Of a stretch of DNA of 64,000 bases, positions 48,292 to 59,076 are shown piece by piece; the stretch's first letter is position 1, and every line of letters starts with the position of its first letter. The stretch comes from Maratus speciosus. Its lineage: Eukaryota; Arthropoda; Arachnida; Araneae; Salticidae. The position numbers and the translations under genes were made by a program. A model generated the notes under the pieces. It saw only the letters and a program-made list of their open reading frames with translations, made no database searches and was not told where the DNA came from. The stretch covers positions 18,245,701-18,309,700 of the forward strand of contig OZ010792.1 in assembly GCA_963932465.1 (NCBI GenBank), given 5' to 3'.

Positions 48292-48475
48292 ACGCCTTCT
48301 TGAATTTTGGAGACCAGAAAATTTTTTCGGTCCCAGTATTATCTTATAGAAAACCTCTTCTTAAAAGAAGGCGAAATATTGCGCGTTTAACACAGATTTT
48401 TTTTCTCTATAAAAAAATACTGGTAATTATCCTAGAGAAATAACGGTATCCGTACGAACCATGTGTTTGTGCTGC
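48292..48475. mobile_element. Nested CATGGTTCGTACG foldback MITE
   Basis: CATGGTTCGTACG at the left and CGTACGAACCATG at the right are perfect complements. Internal AAATACTGGTAATTAT... and GGCGAAATATTGCGC blocks resemble the 40824 and 58896 elements. The target duplication is not clear. Confidence 0.75.
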
Positions 48476-48888
48476 TAGCTTGCGGTCTATTATCAAAGTT
48501 AGAATAAAAAACGGGCTAATAAACATAATTAATATTTTTTTTAAATTCAGAGAATAAATTATTTATTACCTTTTGATCAATATTCAATACACTAAAAAAT
48601 GGCAATTCGATGGCAAATACCGTGAAAAAAGGATTCACGTTTTTTTCATTCGTATAAAGAGTCTGCAAGAAAAAAGACAAAGATGCAAAGAATAATACAA
48701 ATGTTTATCTAAAAGAAAAGGCAGACAGTATACTTAGAAGAAAACTTAAAAAGTAAACGCGTATTGAAACCTTTGTAAGGGACAGCCAGCACTCTGTTTG
48801 GAATGCTTTAAAAATCGCATTGAAATAAATAAACAAATATTATACTAACACATTGCCTACGGCCAATTTTTATCAAATCTGAATTTAA

Positions 48889-49470
48889 AAAGTGTAGAAG
48901 CTCCTCCCTGTTCTGAAAGGATTTTGTAAATTGGTGTTCTAGCTTGGTTTCCCAAGTTTATGCATCGGTAAATATCTTTCAATGTACGAATTTAATATAA
49001 AATGTCTTACAATCTAAAGAAATATGGACAACATCATATAAATGTATCTTCTGTTAGTTATAAACCACGCCTTCAACGGAAAAGTTGAGTGTGACTCACC
49101 GGTGATGCACGCCGCCTTATGCGACAGACAGCCGTGACCCACCGGGGATGCACGCCGCATCACCGGCAAAAGTGTAGAAGCTCCTCCTTGTTTGTAAAGG
49201 CTTTTGTAAATTGGTGTTATAGATTGGTTTCCCAAGTTTATGCATCGGCAAATATCTTTCAATGTACGAATTTAATATAAAATGTGTTACAATCTAAAGA
49301 AATATGGTCAACATGATATAAATGTATTTTCTGTAAATTAGAAACCACGCCTTCAACGGAAATGTTGAGTGTGACCCACCGGTGATGCACGCCGCCTGAT
49401 GCGACAGTCAGCCGTGACCCACCGGTGATGTACGCCGCCTGATGGCACAGTTGAGCGTGACCCACCGGTG
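48889..49470. repeat. ~279-bp two-copy tandem with ~45-bp sub-repeats
   Basis: AAAAGTGTAGAAGCTCCTCC starts units at 48889 and 49168. Each ends in a cluster of GTGACCCACCGGTGATGCAC-GCCGCCTGATG units (about 49087-49165 and 49370-49470). Confidence 0.88.
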
Positions 49471-49495
49471 ATGCACGCCGGCGTGAATGTGTTAA

Positions 49496-50302
49496 TATAG
49501 TATGAATAATGAGATCACAAGTACTTGTTAATAATCAGTAAGAGAGCCTGGAGGTTTCTAAAAATGAAACATACAACATAAAGCTTCTATAAATTGATCT
49601 GTGTTTTAAAAAAATATCGTATTCCAATTTTTAACAGAAATCGATTTCCAGAAACTTCAAATATGAGAATTCAAAATTGCATTTCATACTGCCAAGTGGT
49701 ATTTAAGTTGTGCTTTAAAAATTACCCGCATTGTGCAATCTGTTTTGCAATGATTAAAAAGGAATTTAACATTATAAACTTCAAACTTTAAACTTAGTAA
49801 TTCCTAAACTATTCGACCGAGTGACTTCCCATTTGGTACTAATATAAAATTTATCGAAAAAGGCAAATATGCTGTAAAAATTAGATGTTTGTGTCGAAAA
49901 TGTCATACTTTAGGTAGTGAAATTTACATAGGATGACAAACCCCTAATTATATATTTTTAACTTATTTTTTTTTTTTAAGAGCAAAAATAATTTACACCC
50001 GAATAGCTATTTCTCTGTTTTCTTTAAAGATAATTTGGCGATTAAAATGTATTTAGTGCTTTTTTTTCTTTTTTAGCCTGTACTTTATCATTCTCCAAAA
50101 GCATTATTACTTGTACAAGGCAAAAACATTTTTAAATAAATTATTTCTTTTCGAACCACATCTTTTCTGTTTCTTGTTGTTGGAAGACATGAAATGTAAA
50201 GTCTCGGTTCTGAGTTTTTTTTCTTTATCTATATTTGCAAGGCTATTATTCTTATACACTTACTAATTCAAGAAAATAGTTCTAGCGTCTAGAAATACTG
50301 AT
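49496..50302. other. AT-rich non-coding stretch
   Basis: No gene or element ends are recognised. Confidence 0.5.
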
Positions 50303-50514
50303 TTAACCCTTGAAGGTTGGTGGAATATATATGTCCCACTTAATTTTAATTACCAAATGCCACAATGGCACCAAAACTTTTAAATATTTGTTTTTGTACG
50401 TGAGGAAAAATATTTTACTTATTTTGAAAGAAATGTGTTCGAAAAAACTTGTTGCCATTCTATATTTTCCACATTTTAGCAACTGAAGTACATTCAAGTA
50501 CTGGAAGGGTTTAA
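50303..50514 (+). mobile_element. TTAA-bounded MITE, family I (212 bp)
   Basis: Ends TTAACCCTTGAAGGTTGG and ACTGGAAGGGTTTAA. An imperfect palindrome at 50320-50339 (GTGG ... CCAC with an ATATAT core) lies 13 bases inside the left end. Confidence 0.75.
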
Positions 50515-51708
50515 GACAAAAAACTTCTTAACTCCGCCACCTCACCCCTAAAATTAAGAAATGCGCTATGCCCGAATTCGTGGATTTGAAATCCGAACCA
50601 GCACAAGCTCGATATCGAATGTACGCATTTGAAAATTGTTAATAAAATTTTAGAAGTGTTTCACGAATAACTTTCTTTTTAAAAAATATCTTCTTAGCTA
50701 AAAATTATTAAGGAGCTGTACATGTACATAGTTAGCATCTTTTTGGTAATTTTCGATCACCTCCCCCTTATGATATCATATGTTATCATTCCCTGCCCCC
50801 CCCCCACCCCCCACCTCCTAATGATATTGATATCAATGTATATAAGTCTTTATTTTTACAATTTTTTCTTTCTTTTTCTTTTTATAAGTTTGCAGTGATA
50901 TACAGATATGATTAAACATTTATTACTCGTATGCTTTACTGATTCGAATGAAGTGAAGACGCCAATAAAATGTCACTATTATATATGAAATAAATTTATA
51001 TCGATTAACTTTTAAAAGAAATAGATGCTGTCCAACAGTATTTAATAATAGGTTTTTATTACATTGTGCATTCAGCAGTAATATTTTCTTCTTGAAGCAG
51101 AATTTCTTTTCAACGAAACACTGGACGACATTCTTTTTCCTTTCTTTACTAGTAAACATATTTCGAACTCAATTCGCAGCTGGTTTCTCCCACAGTGGAA
51201 TATATGCGCATACAAAAGAAGAATAGGAATGTCAAACGTTGGGGTATTCCATATTTTGGAATGAAATAATTTTATAATCATTTTACACTTTTAATAAAAA
51301 CTTCTTATTTTCATTAAACAAGATAGCCGATAAAAAAATAACAGACTATTTTCCTGTAAACAAAACATTACGAAAAAGAGAAAAATTTTATTGGATCAAA
51401 AATGATAATGATATAAAAAAACAAACCCTCTTTCTCCAGAGTCAAGTGCCAGAACTCTCTCATCCCTAAATTGATAACATTATGTATACACATCTTAAAT
51501 ACTCTCTCATAAAACAAAGCAGGGTGATTTCATGTATTTTAAAATCTGCTTAAAATAGCAAATTTGTTATTTATATCTAACCACTAAAAGAAATCTGCAA
51601 CAGTTACAATTCTTATAGCAGAAAGACATGAGCAACTAAAAGCACAATTTTGACAGGAAGACAAGAATTCAGTTTCGCAGTAATTCTGTGAAAGAACTTC
51701 CAACAGAA
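50515..51708. other. Non-coding, with a C-rich tract
   Basis: A CCCCCCCCC-ACCCCCC tract is at about 50797-50815. No gene is recognised. Confidence 0.5.
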
Positions 51709-51895
51709 AGATAGGATGGACAAGGGATATCCCACGGCTTTATATTGCTATCACTGACCGAGCAAAGGTTTCTGGATGAGATGGATTATTTCTTCAACAA
51801 AAAGATAGGATAGACAAGGGATAATCCACTGCTTTATATTGCTATCGCTGATCGTGCAAAGGCTTCCGAATGAGATGGATTATTTCTCCTTATAT
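51709..51895 (+). repeat. Two-copy tandem, ~95-bp units
   Basis: AAGATAGGAT(G/A)GACAAGGGATA, GGCTTTATATTGCTATC-CTGA and GAGATGGATTATTTCT appear in both copies in order. Confidence 0.9.
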
Positions 51896-51934
51896 CCCAT
51901 ATAAATAAGAATTCAATTATCTTTGAAACTGTTT

Positions 51935-52887
51935 TCAAGGGGGCTCAGGGCTTTGAAACTTCCAAAAAATCGATTTTTCTTTATCTATTTGACTTATTCA
52001 ATTAATTCTGAACGCAGTGCGAAAAACGGCATAAAAGTATTTGTATTTTTAATGGCATTTATGTAACCCCTTGAGGGGTGCGGGCGGTGGGATAAAATAT
52101 ATCCCACCTAATTTAAACAAGATTCTCACCAGAAAAATTTAAATAAATTATATATTTTTATCTTTGGAGAGAAATCGTTAAAAAATTGCTTTTTCTTATT
52201 TAAAAATAATAGTTTTCGATTATTCCGGTGAGAATTCAATATTTAGAGACATTTTTGTTTGCCCCTCAAGGGGTTAAAGCCGCACCCATTTAATTGCAAC
52301 TTTAAGTCGCGTTTTCTCAAAACTTCATTTTTGACGACTATCCGTAAGATTAAAAAAAAATATTTGATGGAATGGCTTATTTATTTATTTTTTTTTTGCA
52401 TGTATATAACATCATTATCTATAGAATGAATTAATATATTTTAGATAGTTTAATATTTTGAGTATTTTTAATGAAATTTTTATTTTTATTTTTTAGGTTT
52501 TTTTAAATTTTCAAATTTGAGAGTTTTTTCAATAAGGTTTCCTTTAAGTGATAGTTATATCTCTAATTCATCCTATAGAGTAAAGTTTCCTGATCATTTT
52601 AAAGCAAAAATTAGGTTCTTATATCCATTCAACGTTCAGATATATTACGGGTGGTCATATGACACCTACATATTTTTTCGAAAATTGTGTTATATAAATT
52701 TTGCTATATTTTTTATTTTATTACATTGAAGCACTTCATTTTATAATTTTATAAGACTACAAACATACCTTAAAAATACCAGAAAGTTTAGATTACTTAC
52801 ATTTAATACTTCTATTTTTATTTGGACTCGAAGTGAGAGACCTGTTTACATGTTTTTCAGCATCGATCAAGCCCTGAACCCCCTTAA
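51935..52887. mobile_element. TTAA-type AGGGGG element with nested family G
   Basis: The left TTCAAGGGGGCTCAGGGCT (decayed TTAA) and right AGCCCTGAACCCCCTTAA match the 36910-37619 element. Family G lies inside. Confidence 0.7.
52063..52277 (+). mobile_element. TTAA-type MITE, family F/G (215 bp)
   Basis: The left TTAA is mutated to GTAA; the left end continues CCCCTTGAGGGGTGCGGG. The right end is CCCCTCAAGGGGTTAA. A perfect palindrome with 9-bp arms (GGTGGGATA...TATCCCACC) is at 52086-52108, 19 bases inside the left end. Internal GATTCTCACCAGAAA ... TTCCGGTGAGAATTC inverted repeat. Confidence 0.88.
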
Positions 52888-52989
52888 AGGATTGAAAAAC
52901 CTTTAAGAAGTTTTGAATGCATTCTTGTTTCTCAAACAGCAAGTTTTACCTCCACATCACATTTTGTGAATAAATAAAAATTTCACTTT

Positions 52990-53280
52990 AAAAAATGGTA
53001 TAAAAAACGACGCAGAGCCCGTTTCGGGATAGGACCTATCCCGTCTCATCTTCAGCTGGTAACCGTCAAAACTTGACAACTTATTGGTAAACAAACGTAC
53101 CACTACATAAATAATAGAAAAACCTGTCGTCGTCCCGGTGGCGTGGTCAGTAAGCGGAGGCTGCTATCACGCTGAGGATCCGGGTTCGAATCCCTGGGTA
53201 AGACATGGATGTTATTGTGATTGTGTTTTCAAAAGTCATATATATATATGTAATGGAAGGAAATAAAATTGTTATGTCTG
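52990..53280 (+). mobile_element. SINE-like fragment with tRNA-like promoter boxes
   Basis: 53129-53200 contains TGGCGTGGTCAG (A-box-like) and GGTTCGAATCC (B box) at tRNA-like spacing, but the 5' and 3' acceptor strands do not pair. It is followed by an (AT)n stretch. The preceding GGGATAGGACCTATCCC hairpin (about 53020-53040) may be part of another repeat. Confidence 0.55.
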
Positions 53281-53384
53281 GTCTCTGTGAATATTTCTAT
53301 GTATAACTATTGGATCCTCCGAGCCAACAGCCTTGCCGCTGTAGCTCTCAAAGCAAACCCCCGTTCAAAGAAAAACGTATACTC

Positions 53385-53584
53385 TTAACCCCTTGAGGGT
53401 CGGCGGGATTATTATATTCCACATAATCAAGATTTGCACCAGAAACTTTTAATTAAATTTTACTAGTAAAACTGGTGGGAAAAAGTTGAAAATTGCTTTT
53501 CTTGAATTTGAATAAAAATTTTCGAAAATTCCGGTATGAATTCAACATCACAGTAACAAAATTACTTGCCCATAAAAGTGCTAA
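53385..53584 (+). mobile_element. TTAA-type MITE, family F/G, decayed (200 bp)
   Basis: Left TTAACCCCTTGAGGGTCGG; the right end has decayed after TTGCCC. Internal GATTTGCACCAGAAAC ... TTCCGGTATGAATTC matches families F and G. Confidence 0.78.
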
Positions 53585-54049
53585 GATGTCACATTTTGGA
53601 TTTAAACTGTAGTCGGTCAGTAAAAAAGAGAGATTTCTCTTTTGTGTTGAACAGAAAATTAATCTGAAGTTAAGTTGAATTGTTTAAAATACGTATGCGT
53701 TTCCTCAAGATATACTCGGGATAATATTATTTTCTTAAATTGTGAACTAATTTTTTGTTGTGGAACTGCCTTTGAAGACAGTATTACTCGATCTCTCAAA
53801 CAAGAGTTATAATTTGACCAGGAAAAACGTTTTCTAAATTTACAACTAACATATTTGATAAATTTTCTGGTAGCTTTCATTAAAACTAATATCAGTAAAA
53901 GTTTATTTATTAAATGCTTTAAGTACACTCAGTTCAGTACTAAAGACGAATGATATTTAAAGTAATATAACAAATAGTCCTCTTACCTCAATAATACGTT
54001 ACTGGAAAGACTCTGTTAAAATTATATTTCATTTTGAGCAGCGTAAAAT

Positions 54050-55569
54050 TAGAAGCCTTGCAGCAAAGGAAGTGGAAAGAAAAAAGTTATATAACATGGC
54101 TGAAACTAAACTATCCACTGAAACCCTTTGCTGGGCAGATCTGGGCTCCTATAACGAACCACTAAACAACTACTCAGACATATAAAGTTGGAATAATTAA
54201 AGGGGGAAAAGGGTGGGCAGCTAATTAAAACATAAATAAGAAGGAACTCGCGTAAGGAGAAGGGGAGACTCAACATCCCTAATTACTCCAATAACCCCCC
54301 CGCCCCCAGAGTGAATTAAGAAAGACACTCCTAATCACTCAACCTGGAATTTTCATAGTGTTTAATATAAAATAAAATAATTCATAACATAATAAACGTG
54401 ATCGTTGAAAGGGTCCTGGTTAACTCCTGGGGTAATGAACTTCCAATTATCCCGAAATAAGGCAGGAGGCATTTGCCTCAACACTACCCCAATGCGCTGT
54501 GAATATTTTTGAAAGAGAAGTTAACTTTTAGACCACGAAAATAACTAAATTAAAAATATAAAATTGAAATCTTGATAATCCTGAAATAAAACTCATGATA
54601 ATTAAATAAATAAACAAGACTCATGGTTACAAGAAATTACTCAAAATTAACAAATAACAAATTTATTTACAATTATATTTACAACTTAAAAGATGTCTCA
54701 TACGACACGCTTGCTCTAAGCAAAAGATCAAATTAGTTATTTTAATTCTACAATTATTTTTGAATTTCTTATCAATAAAATAAATTCGACACATGGTTAC
54801 CAATTCGAGCATACACTGCCCTACTTAAATAATACATATACAAGTTAAAAAAGCTGGGAACAAAAATATATAAAATGCAAATACCTTCTGACATCATTTG
54901 GACAGTAGTACTCAACTCCTTATGGAATCAGACAAAGATGGTTATGCACAGAATTGGTCTCTTAATAAAATTCGATTGCACCACGCACAATAACATTATA
55001 CTGGAGGCCGTATTGATACTCAAGCTCTCACGAGCTAAATGAAGTGGTCATGCTAAATCCACTAGCTGACCTGATGATCTTTGGATCTATAACGATCCCG
55101 ATTTTACGGCTCATGACATCTGAGCAAGTGTGCTGCAACTTCTTAATTATGAGAGTCAACAACGACTTCTTAACTCCATAACCTTATGTAATACTTTTTT
55201 CCGCACACTGGTAGAAGGGGCTTCTGCCCCCCTTCGTTCAATCAGACATCGGGACACCCGACCCCCTTAAAACGGGATCCCTTGAACATCGTCCATTCGC
55301 TGTTGATATTCTCAGAGGATGGGCGCTGTTACATAGGGTAACTCCCTCCTAAGGAGTCCCAAGATGATGTAACAACATGTGATCACTAAGTGTGAGGTCC
55401 ATTTTAAGTTCCTGTAATAAATATACTTATAAATCCACTCTTGGCATTAACTGTAAGGCCATTGTTCCCTGGCCGACGGACTGGCGACATACCAGCAACA
55501 CCCCAAGAGATGGCTAATCTAGATATCAGCCACCTGTTATTCTTTAACTTGTAAACAATTCTATTTACA

Positions 55570-55613
<44 letters not shown>

Positions 55614-55860
55614 CCGTAAGAAAATTACTAATAATACATTTAATACACAATTTTAAAACATAAAATTAACAGTAATAATAATCTCGAATTTCAATAACTA
55701 AAAACTTAGGTACATTTTTATGAAAACATCATTTAACTGCTGCAACACGGTACGTGTCCCCAGTACCCTTAATGACTGGAAACTGTAGTGGTAGTCGAAT
55801 CCAGTTTAGTTGTGTAATTAATGTAATCCGATAAAAAAAAATAAACTTTTCAAATTTTTA
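54050..55860. other. Compositionally distinct block, possible LTR-type remnant
   Basis: The sequence is noticeably richer in G+C and in short unique phrases than its surroundings. On the minus strand a TGTAACAGCGCCCATCC start near 55335 looks like the start of a long terminal repeat. No paired copy, primer-binding site or gag/pol frame was found. A (TA)n run is at about 55575-55610. Confidence 0.3.
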
Positions 55861-56339
55861 TGTAATTATATTATTTTTAAGATTTGTACATCATTGCAAT
55901 AATTTATGGCACCAGCTACCACAATATTTAAAACTAATCTTTTTTTGCTTCCGAAGAAAACATGGATTTTAGCGCTACCCCCCTCCCCCTCGCCTTCCTC
56001 CGCACAATATATTTACAAAGAGAATTTTACTAATTTTCTAATAGCCAACTTATTTTAAAATTTAAAATATGTAATCATAAAAAATGTAATACGGAAATAC
56101 GTAATCTGCTTTGTCAAATATCGATTCATTGAAATCTTGAAAACGGAATCGAAAAGAATCGAAAAAATTCCGCTTTATGCAGTATCCTTATGCCATATCA
56201 TCCTTAGATTCTTCTATGCTTTGGCATACCCCAGACAGGACGATTTTAACAATACCGTGCTAAACATAGACGTGAGAAAAATCGACAAACAAAATCTTCA
56301 TTTGGCGCCCTTCCTTCTGGCGCCCGGGACACATGCCCT

Positions 56340-56362
56340 TCACTCTCCCCCCCCCCCCCCCC
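56340..56362. repeat. Poly(C) tract, ~18 C
   Basis: An uninterrupted C run follows CTCT. Confidence 0.95.
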
Positions 56363-56498
56363 CATATTTTCGGCCCTGAGCCAAGGCGATTAAAAGATCG
56401 CATCATTTGTTTTAAAGTTTAGCGCTAAGTAATGTTGAGAATATTAGAAATGAGATGGTCAGAATAGAAGATGTAAGTGTGGTTGCAATAGCAATGCT

Positions 56499-56735
56499 TT
56501 AACACGTTCACGTCGGCGCGGTGGGTCACACTCGACTATCTCGGAGCTGCCAAGTCTCCGGATTTATGGATACCAGTATTTTAATACAGAAAATATTGTT
56601 TTATTTAATTAGAACAATTGGTCGCTTTAAAGGAACAACATTTTCTCTAAAATAATAGCGGCGTGCAAAGAGCCGGAGACTTGACAACTCTGAGACAATC
56701 GAGTGTGACCCACCGCGCCGGCGTGAACGTGTTAA
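56499..56735. mobile_element. TTAA-bounded palindromic MITE, family N, interrupted (237 bp)
   Basis: Ends TTAACACGTTCACGTCGGCG and CGCCGGCGTGAACGTGTTAA. The arms continue through GTGGGTCACACTCGA / TCGAGTGTGACCCAC, so the original element was a long hairpin. A CAGAGTTG-ended element (about 56541-56689, inverted GGCAAGTCTCCGG-like ends) split it near the loop. Confidence 0.85.
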
Positions 56736-57128
56736 AGAAAATACTGTTATTGATAATTATTTATTTCTGGGCTTAAAAGGATTATTTAATGCTAATGTTT
56801 CTATTTTAGACAAATCTGACTTGTGTATTTTTTTTTTTTTTTTGTCTGATCTGTGATGTCCGATACATCATAAAATATGAAATTCTTTAGGGGGTAGGGC
56901 AGTTGTCCAGGCTCAGACTAACCCATCAGCCCAAGGGTCAGTGCGCCTTCGTCCAGGGAAAATATCATTAATTCTAAAATTTTTGCGGGGAAAGTCAACA
57001 AATCAGTTGGCGTTTTTAATAAAATAGGGCCAATTAATTAGAACATTTTATTATTATTACCACAGTTTTACCGGTTGATCCAGCTTTCGGTCAGTTAGAA
57101 AGTTTCATCTCTTATTCCAACATTCAGC

Positions 57129-57779
57129 CAGGGGCGTAGCTACAATTTTTTTTTCGGGGGAGAGTGTTCAAAATTTTCCCAACTTATAATTCAAAAATTT
57201 CCCAACGCGAAATAAATTGCTCTATTTTCCAACTAAAATGATATGTTCAATGTGTGTTTAATGATAATGATACTTATACGAATAAAGAAAAAAAAAATTC
57301 TTTCCAAAGAAAAATGCTGAAACTAAAACCATAAAAAGTATAATTATTGGTTCATTTGATGAAAGTTTTTGTCTTCTATTGTGTATGAGTCAAAATCATA
57401 TCTCATATCAAATAGCCTCATATTTTTAGATTTTTGAGAAAGGAACACAGTTTTGGAGGAAACAGATTGGAGGCACTGTTGATGGACAACAGTAGAGAAA
57501 TTCAGGTCTGGTAGATATATGATATTTTCGTAGCACAGAGAAACATAATGAGAAATTGAGTCTGGCAGCTTTTTGTTTTTCTTTTGAGAGTTTAACTATT
57601 TTACTATCACAGAACTCAGAAAAGTAGTTAACAAAACAATAAAATATTCTTTTTTTTTTTACTTTTTATTTAAAAAAAAGAAAAGGTGTTTCAAAAATCT
57701 GCAATTTCCCAACTATAAGCTCAAATTTCCCAAGTTCACATATATTGGGGGGGAGGCTCCTCCCATTGCGACGCCTCTG
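57129..57779. mobile_element. hAT-like element (651 bp), 8-bp target duplication
   Basis: Left CAGGGGCGTAGCTACA and right TTGCGACGCCTCTG are inverted. CATTCAGC lies on both sides (57121-57128, 57780-57787). Internal inverted TTCCCAACTTATAA / TTTCCCAACTATAAG-like blocks. No transposase. Confidence 0.9.
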
Positions 57780-57899
57780 CATTCAGCCAACCGTTGCGTT
57801 GGCTCAGACACAATTATACGCGATCATTTTCCCAGTTGTACCAAAAAATTCTTGGCTCTCTGATTATTCCAAGTGTGGACTAACAACACACTGTCTAGA

Positions 57900-58140
57900 C
57901 AGTGGCATAGCTAGGATTTGTGACACCCGGAGTGAGTGTGTGTCACCTTCAACCTCTTTATTTTTTTATATTCTACTAGGGTTCCCTAGGGTTCCCTAGG
58001 GTTCCCTAGGATTATTCTACTGTTCCCTGCTCGCTAACGCTCGCCAGCCCCCGTGAATTGCAAAACAATTCACATTGAGACCGCTACGCGTTCTCAGCTC
58101 GCTTTGCTTGCTCGGCACTGTTTGCAACAACTCTAGCCTA
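57900..58140. repeat. GGGTTCCCTA tandem and GC hairpin cluster
   Basis: A 10-bp unit (CTAGGGTTCC) is repeated three times at about 57977-58011. After it come GTGAATTGCAAAACAATTCAC (perfect hairpin), CTCGCTAACGCTCGCC and GCTCGCTTTGCTTGCTCGG. CAGTGGCATAGCTAGGA near 57900 looks like a truncated hAT end. Confidence 0.75.
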
Positions 58141-58264
58141 TAATGATAATCATAAATCCATTTAACTTATGAAAAAAATTAAGGTAAAAAAACAGTAATT
58201 GAAAACTTCGTTGAAATCGCAATTATAAGTATTTAGTTGGTGCTACCAATAGGCACAAATCATT

Positions 58265-58491
58265 TTAACCCCTTAACGGTCGCATTAAATTACGGTTTAA
58301 AAATTCAAATTGCTTATTGACACCACTTTTTAAAAAAGAAATGTTCAGCTTATTTAATGACAAGTAAAAATGATACCATAATAAATCCAATTACACTATT
58401 CTACAAAACTGGTGTGAATCAAACAAATCTGAATAAACTCAATAAAAGTCACAGTCCGTGAATATCACGGGAGCGAGGATTAAGGGGTTAA
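58265..58491 (-). mobile_element. TTAA-bounded MITE, family J (227 bp)
   Basis: Ends TTAACCCCTTAACGGTCGC and GCGAGGATTAAGGGGTTAA. The palindrome CCGTGAATATCACGG (58456-58470) is 17 bases inside the right end only. An AACTGGTGTGA block corresponds to the shared CACCAG motif on the other strand. Confidence 0.87.
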
Positions 58492-58895
58492 TATTATGAA
58501 ATTTACCAATTTTTGAAATGTTAAATAATACAATTAATTTAAAACTTATTGCGTATAATATTGTACAGAACAACTTAAATTTATTTCGAAAAACCCACTG
58601 GAGAAACACTACTTGATACCAAGTGTGTTCATTATAAATCAACAAACACTATCTAAAGTTCGTTCGACATGAAAAATATAATATCCCTCAGACACTTGGT
58701 AAGTTAAGAAAACGTAAACAACACGTTTTCTGATGTGTTTAAAGAAACTTTTGATCAAAAAATGATTTTCGGAATGCATCACGGGACCGTAAAACGAACC
58801 AATGGCCATTGCTATTCTTACATCTGCCAAAAGACCGTACTGTGCTTAAAAGGGGCTCTTGCTCTGAATTTTAATTTGCTGAATTAGATGTAAAG
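58492..58895. other. Non-coding stretch
   Basis: No gene or element ends are recognised. Confidence 0.5.
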
Positions 58896-59076
58896 CAGGG
58901 CTCGTACGGGTATCGTTATTTTCAATGAAGGATATCAGTATTTTCTTGTCTTATAGAAAAATAAATCAAGTTCAAGCGCGCGAAATTTCGCCTTATTTCA
59001 GGAGAGGTTATCTCTAACAAAATACCGGTATCGAAGAATTTTCTGGTCTGAAAATTCCAGGACCCGTTCGAACTTT
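58896..59076. mobile_element. CAGGGCTCGTACGGG foldback MITE (181 bp)
   Basis: Left CAGGGCTCGTACGGGTA and right CCCGTTCGAACTTT are inverted, the right tip decayed. GTAAAG on both sides (58890-58895, 59077-59082) suggests a 6-bp duplication. Internal AAATACCGGTATCGAAGAAT and TTTCGCCTTATTTC link it to 40824-40998. Confidence 0.72.

Larger units (their letters stand above)
48019..49495. mobile_element. TTAA-bounded composite element (1477 bp)
   Basis: Perfect 19-bp ends TTAACACATTCACGCCGGC. A near-palindrome CACCGATATCCGTG follows 14 bases inside the left end. The body contains a nested MITE (48292-48475) and a family-K-like start (48846) followed by a tandem repeat. Confidence 0.82.

Noticed and set aside
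53129..53200. Functional tRNA gene
   Set aside because: The A- and B-box-like motifs are present but the acceptor strands do not pair; it is better read as a SINE fragment.
58630..58830. Minus-strand frame as conserved protein
   Set aside because: No family motif, and the flanking sequence gives no splice signals.
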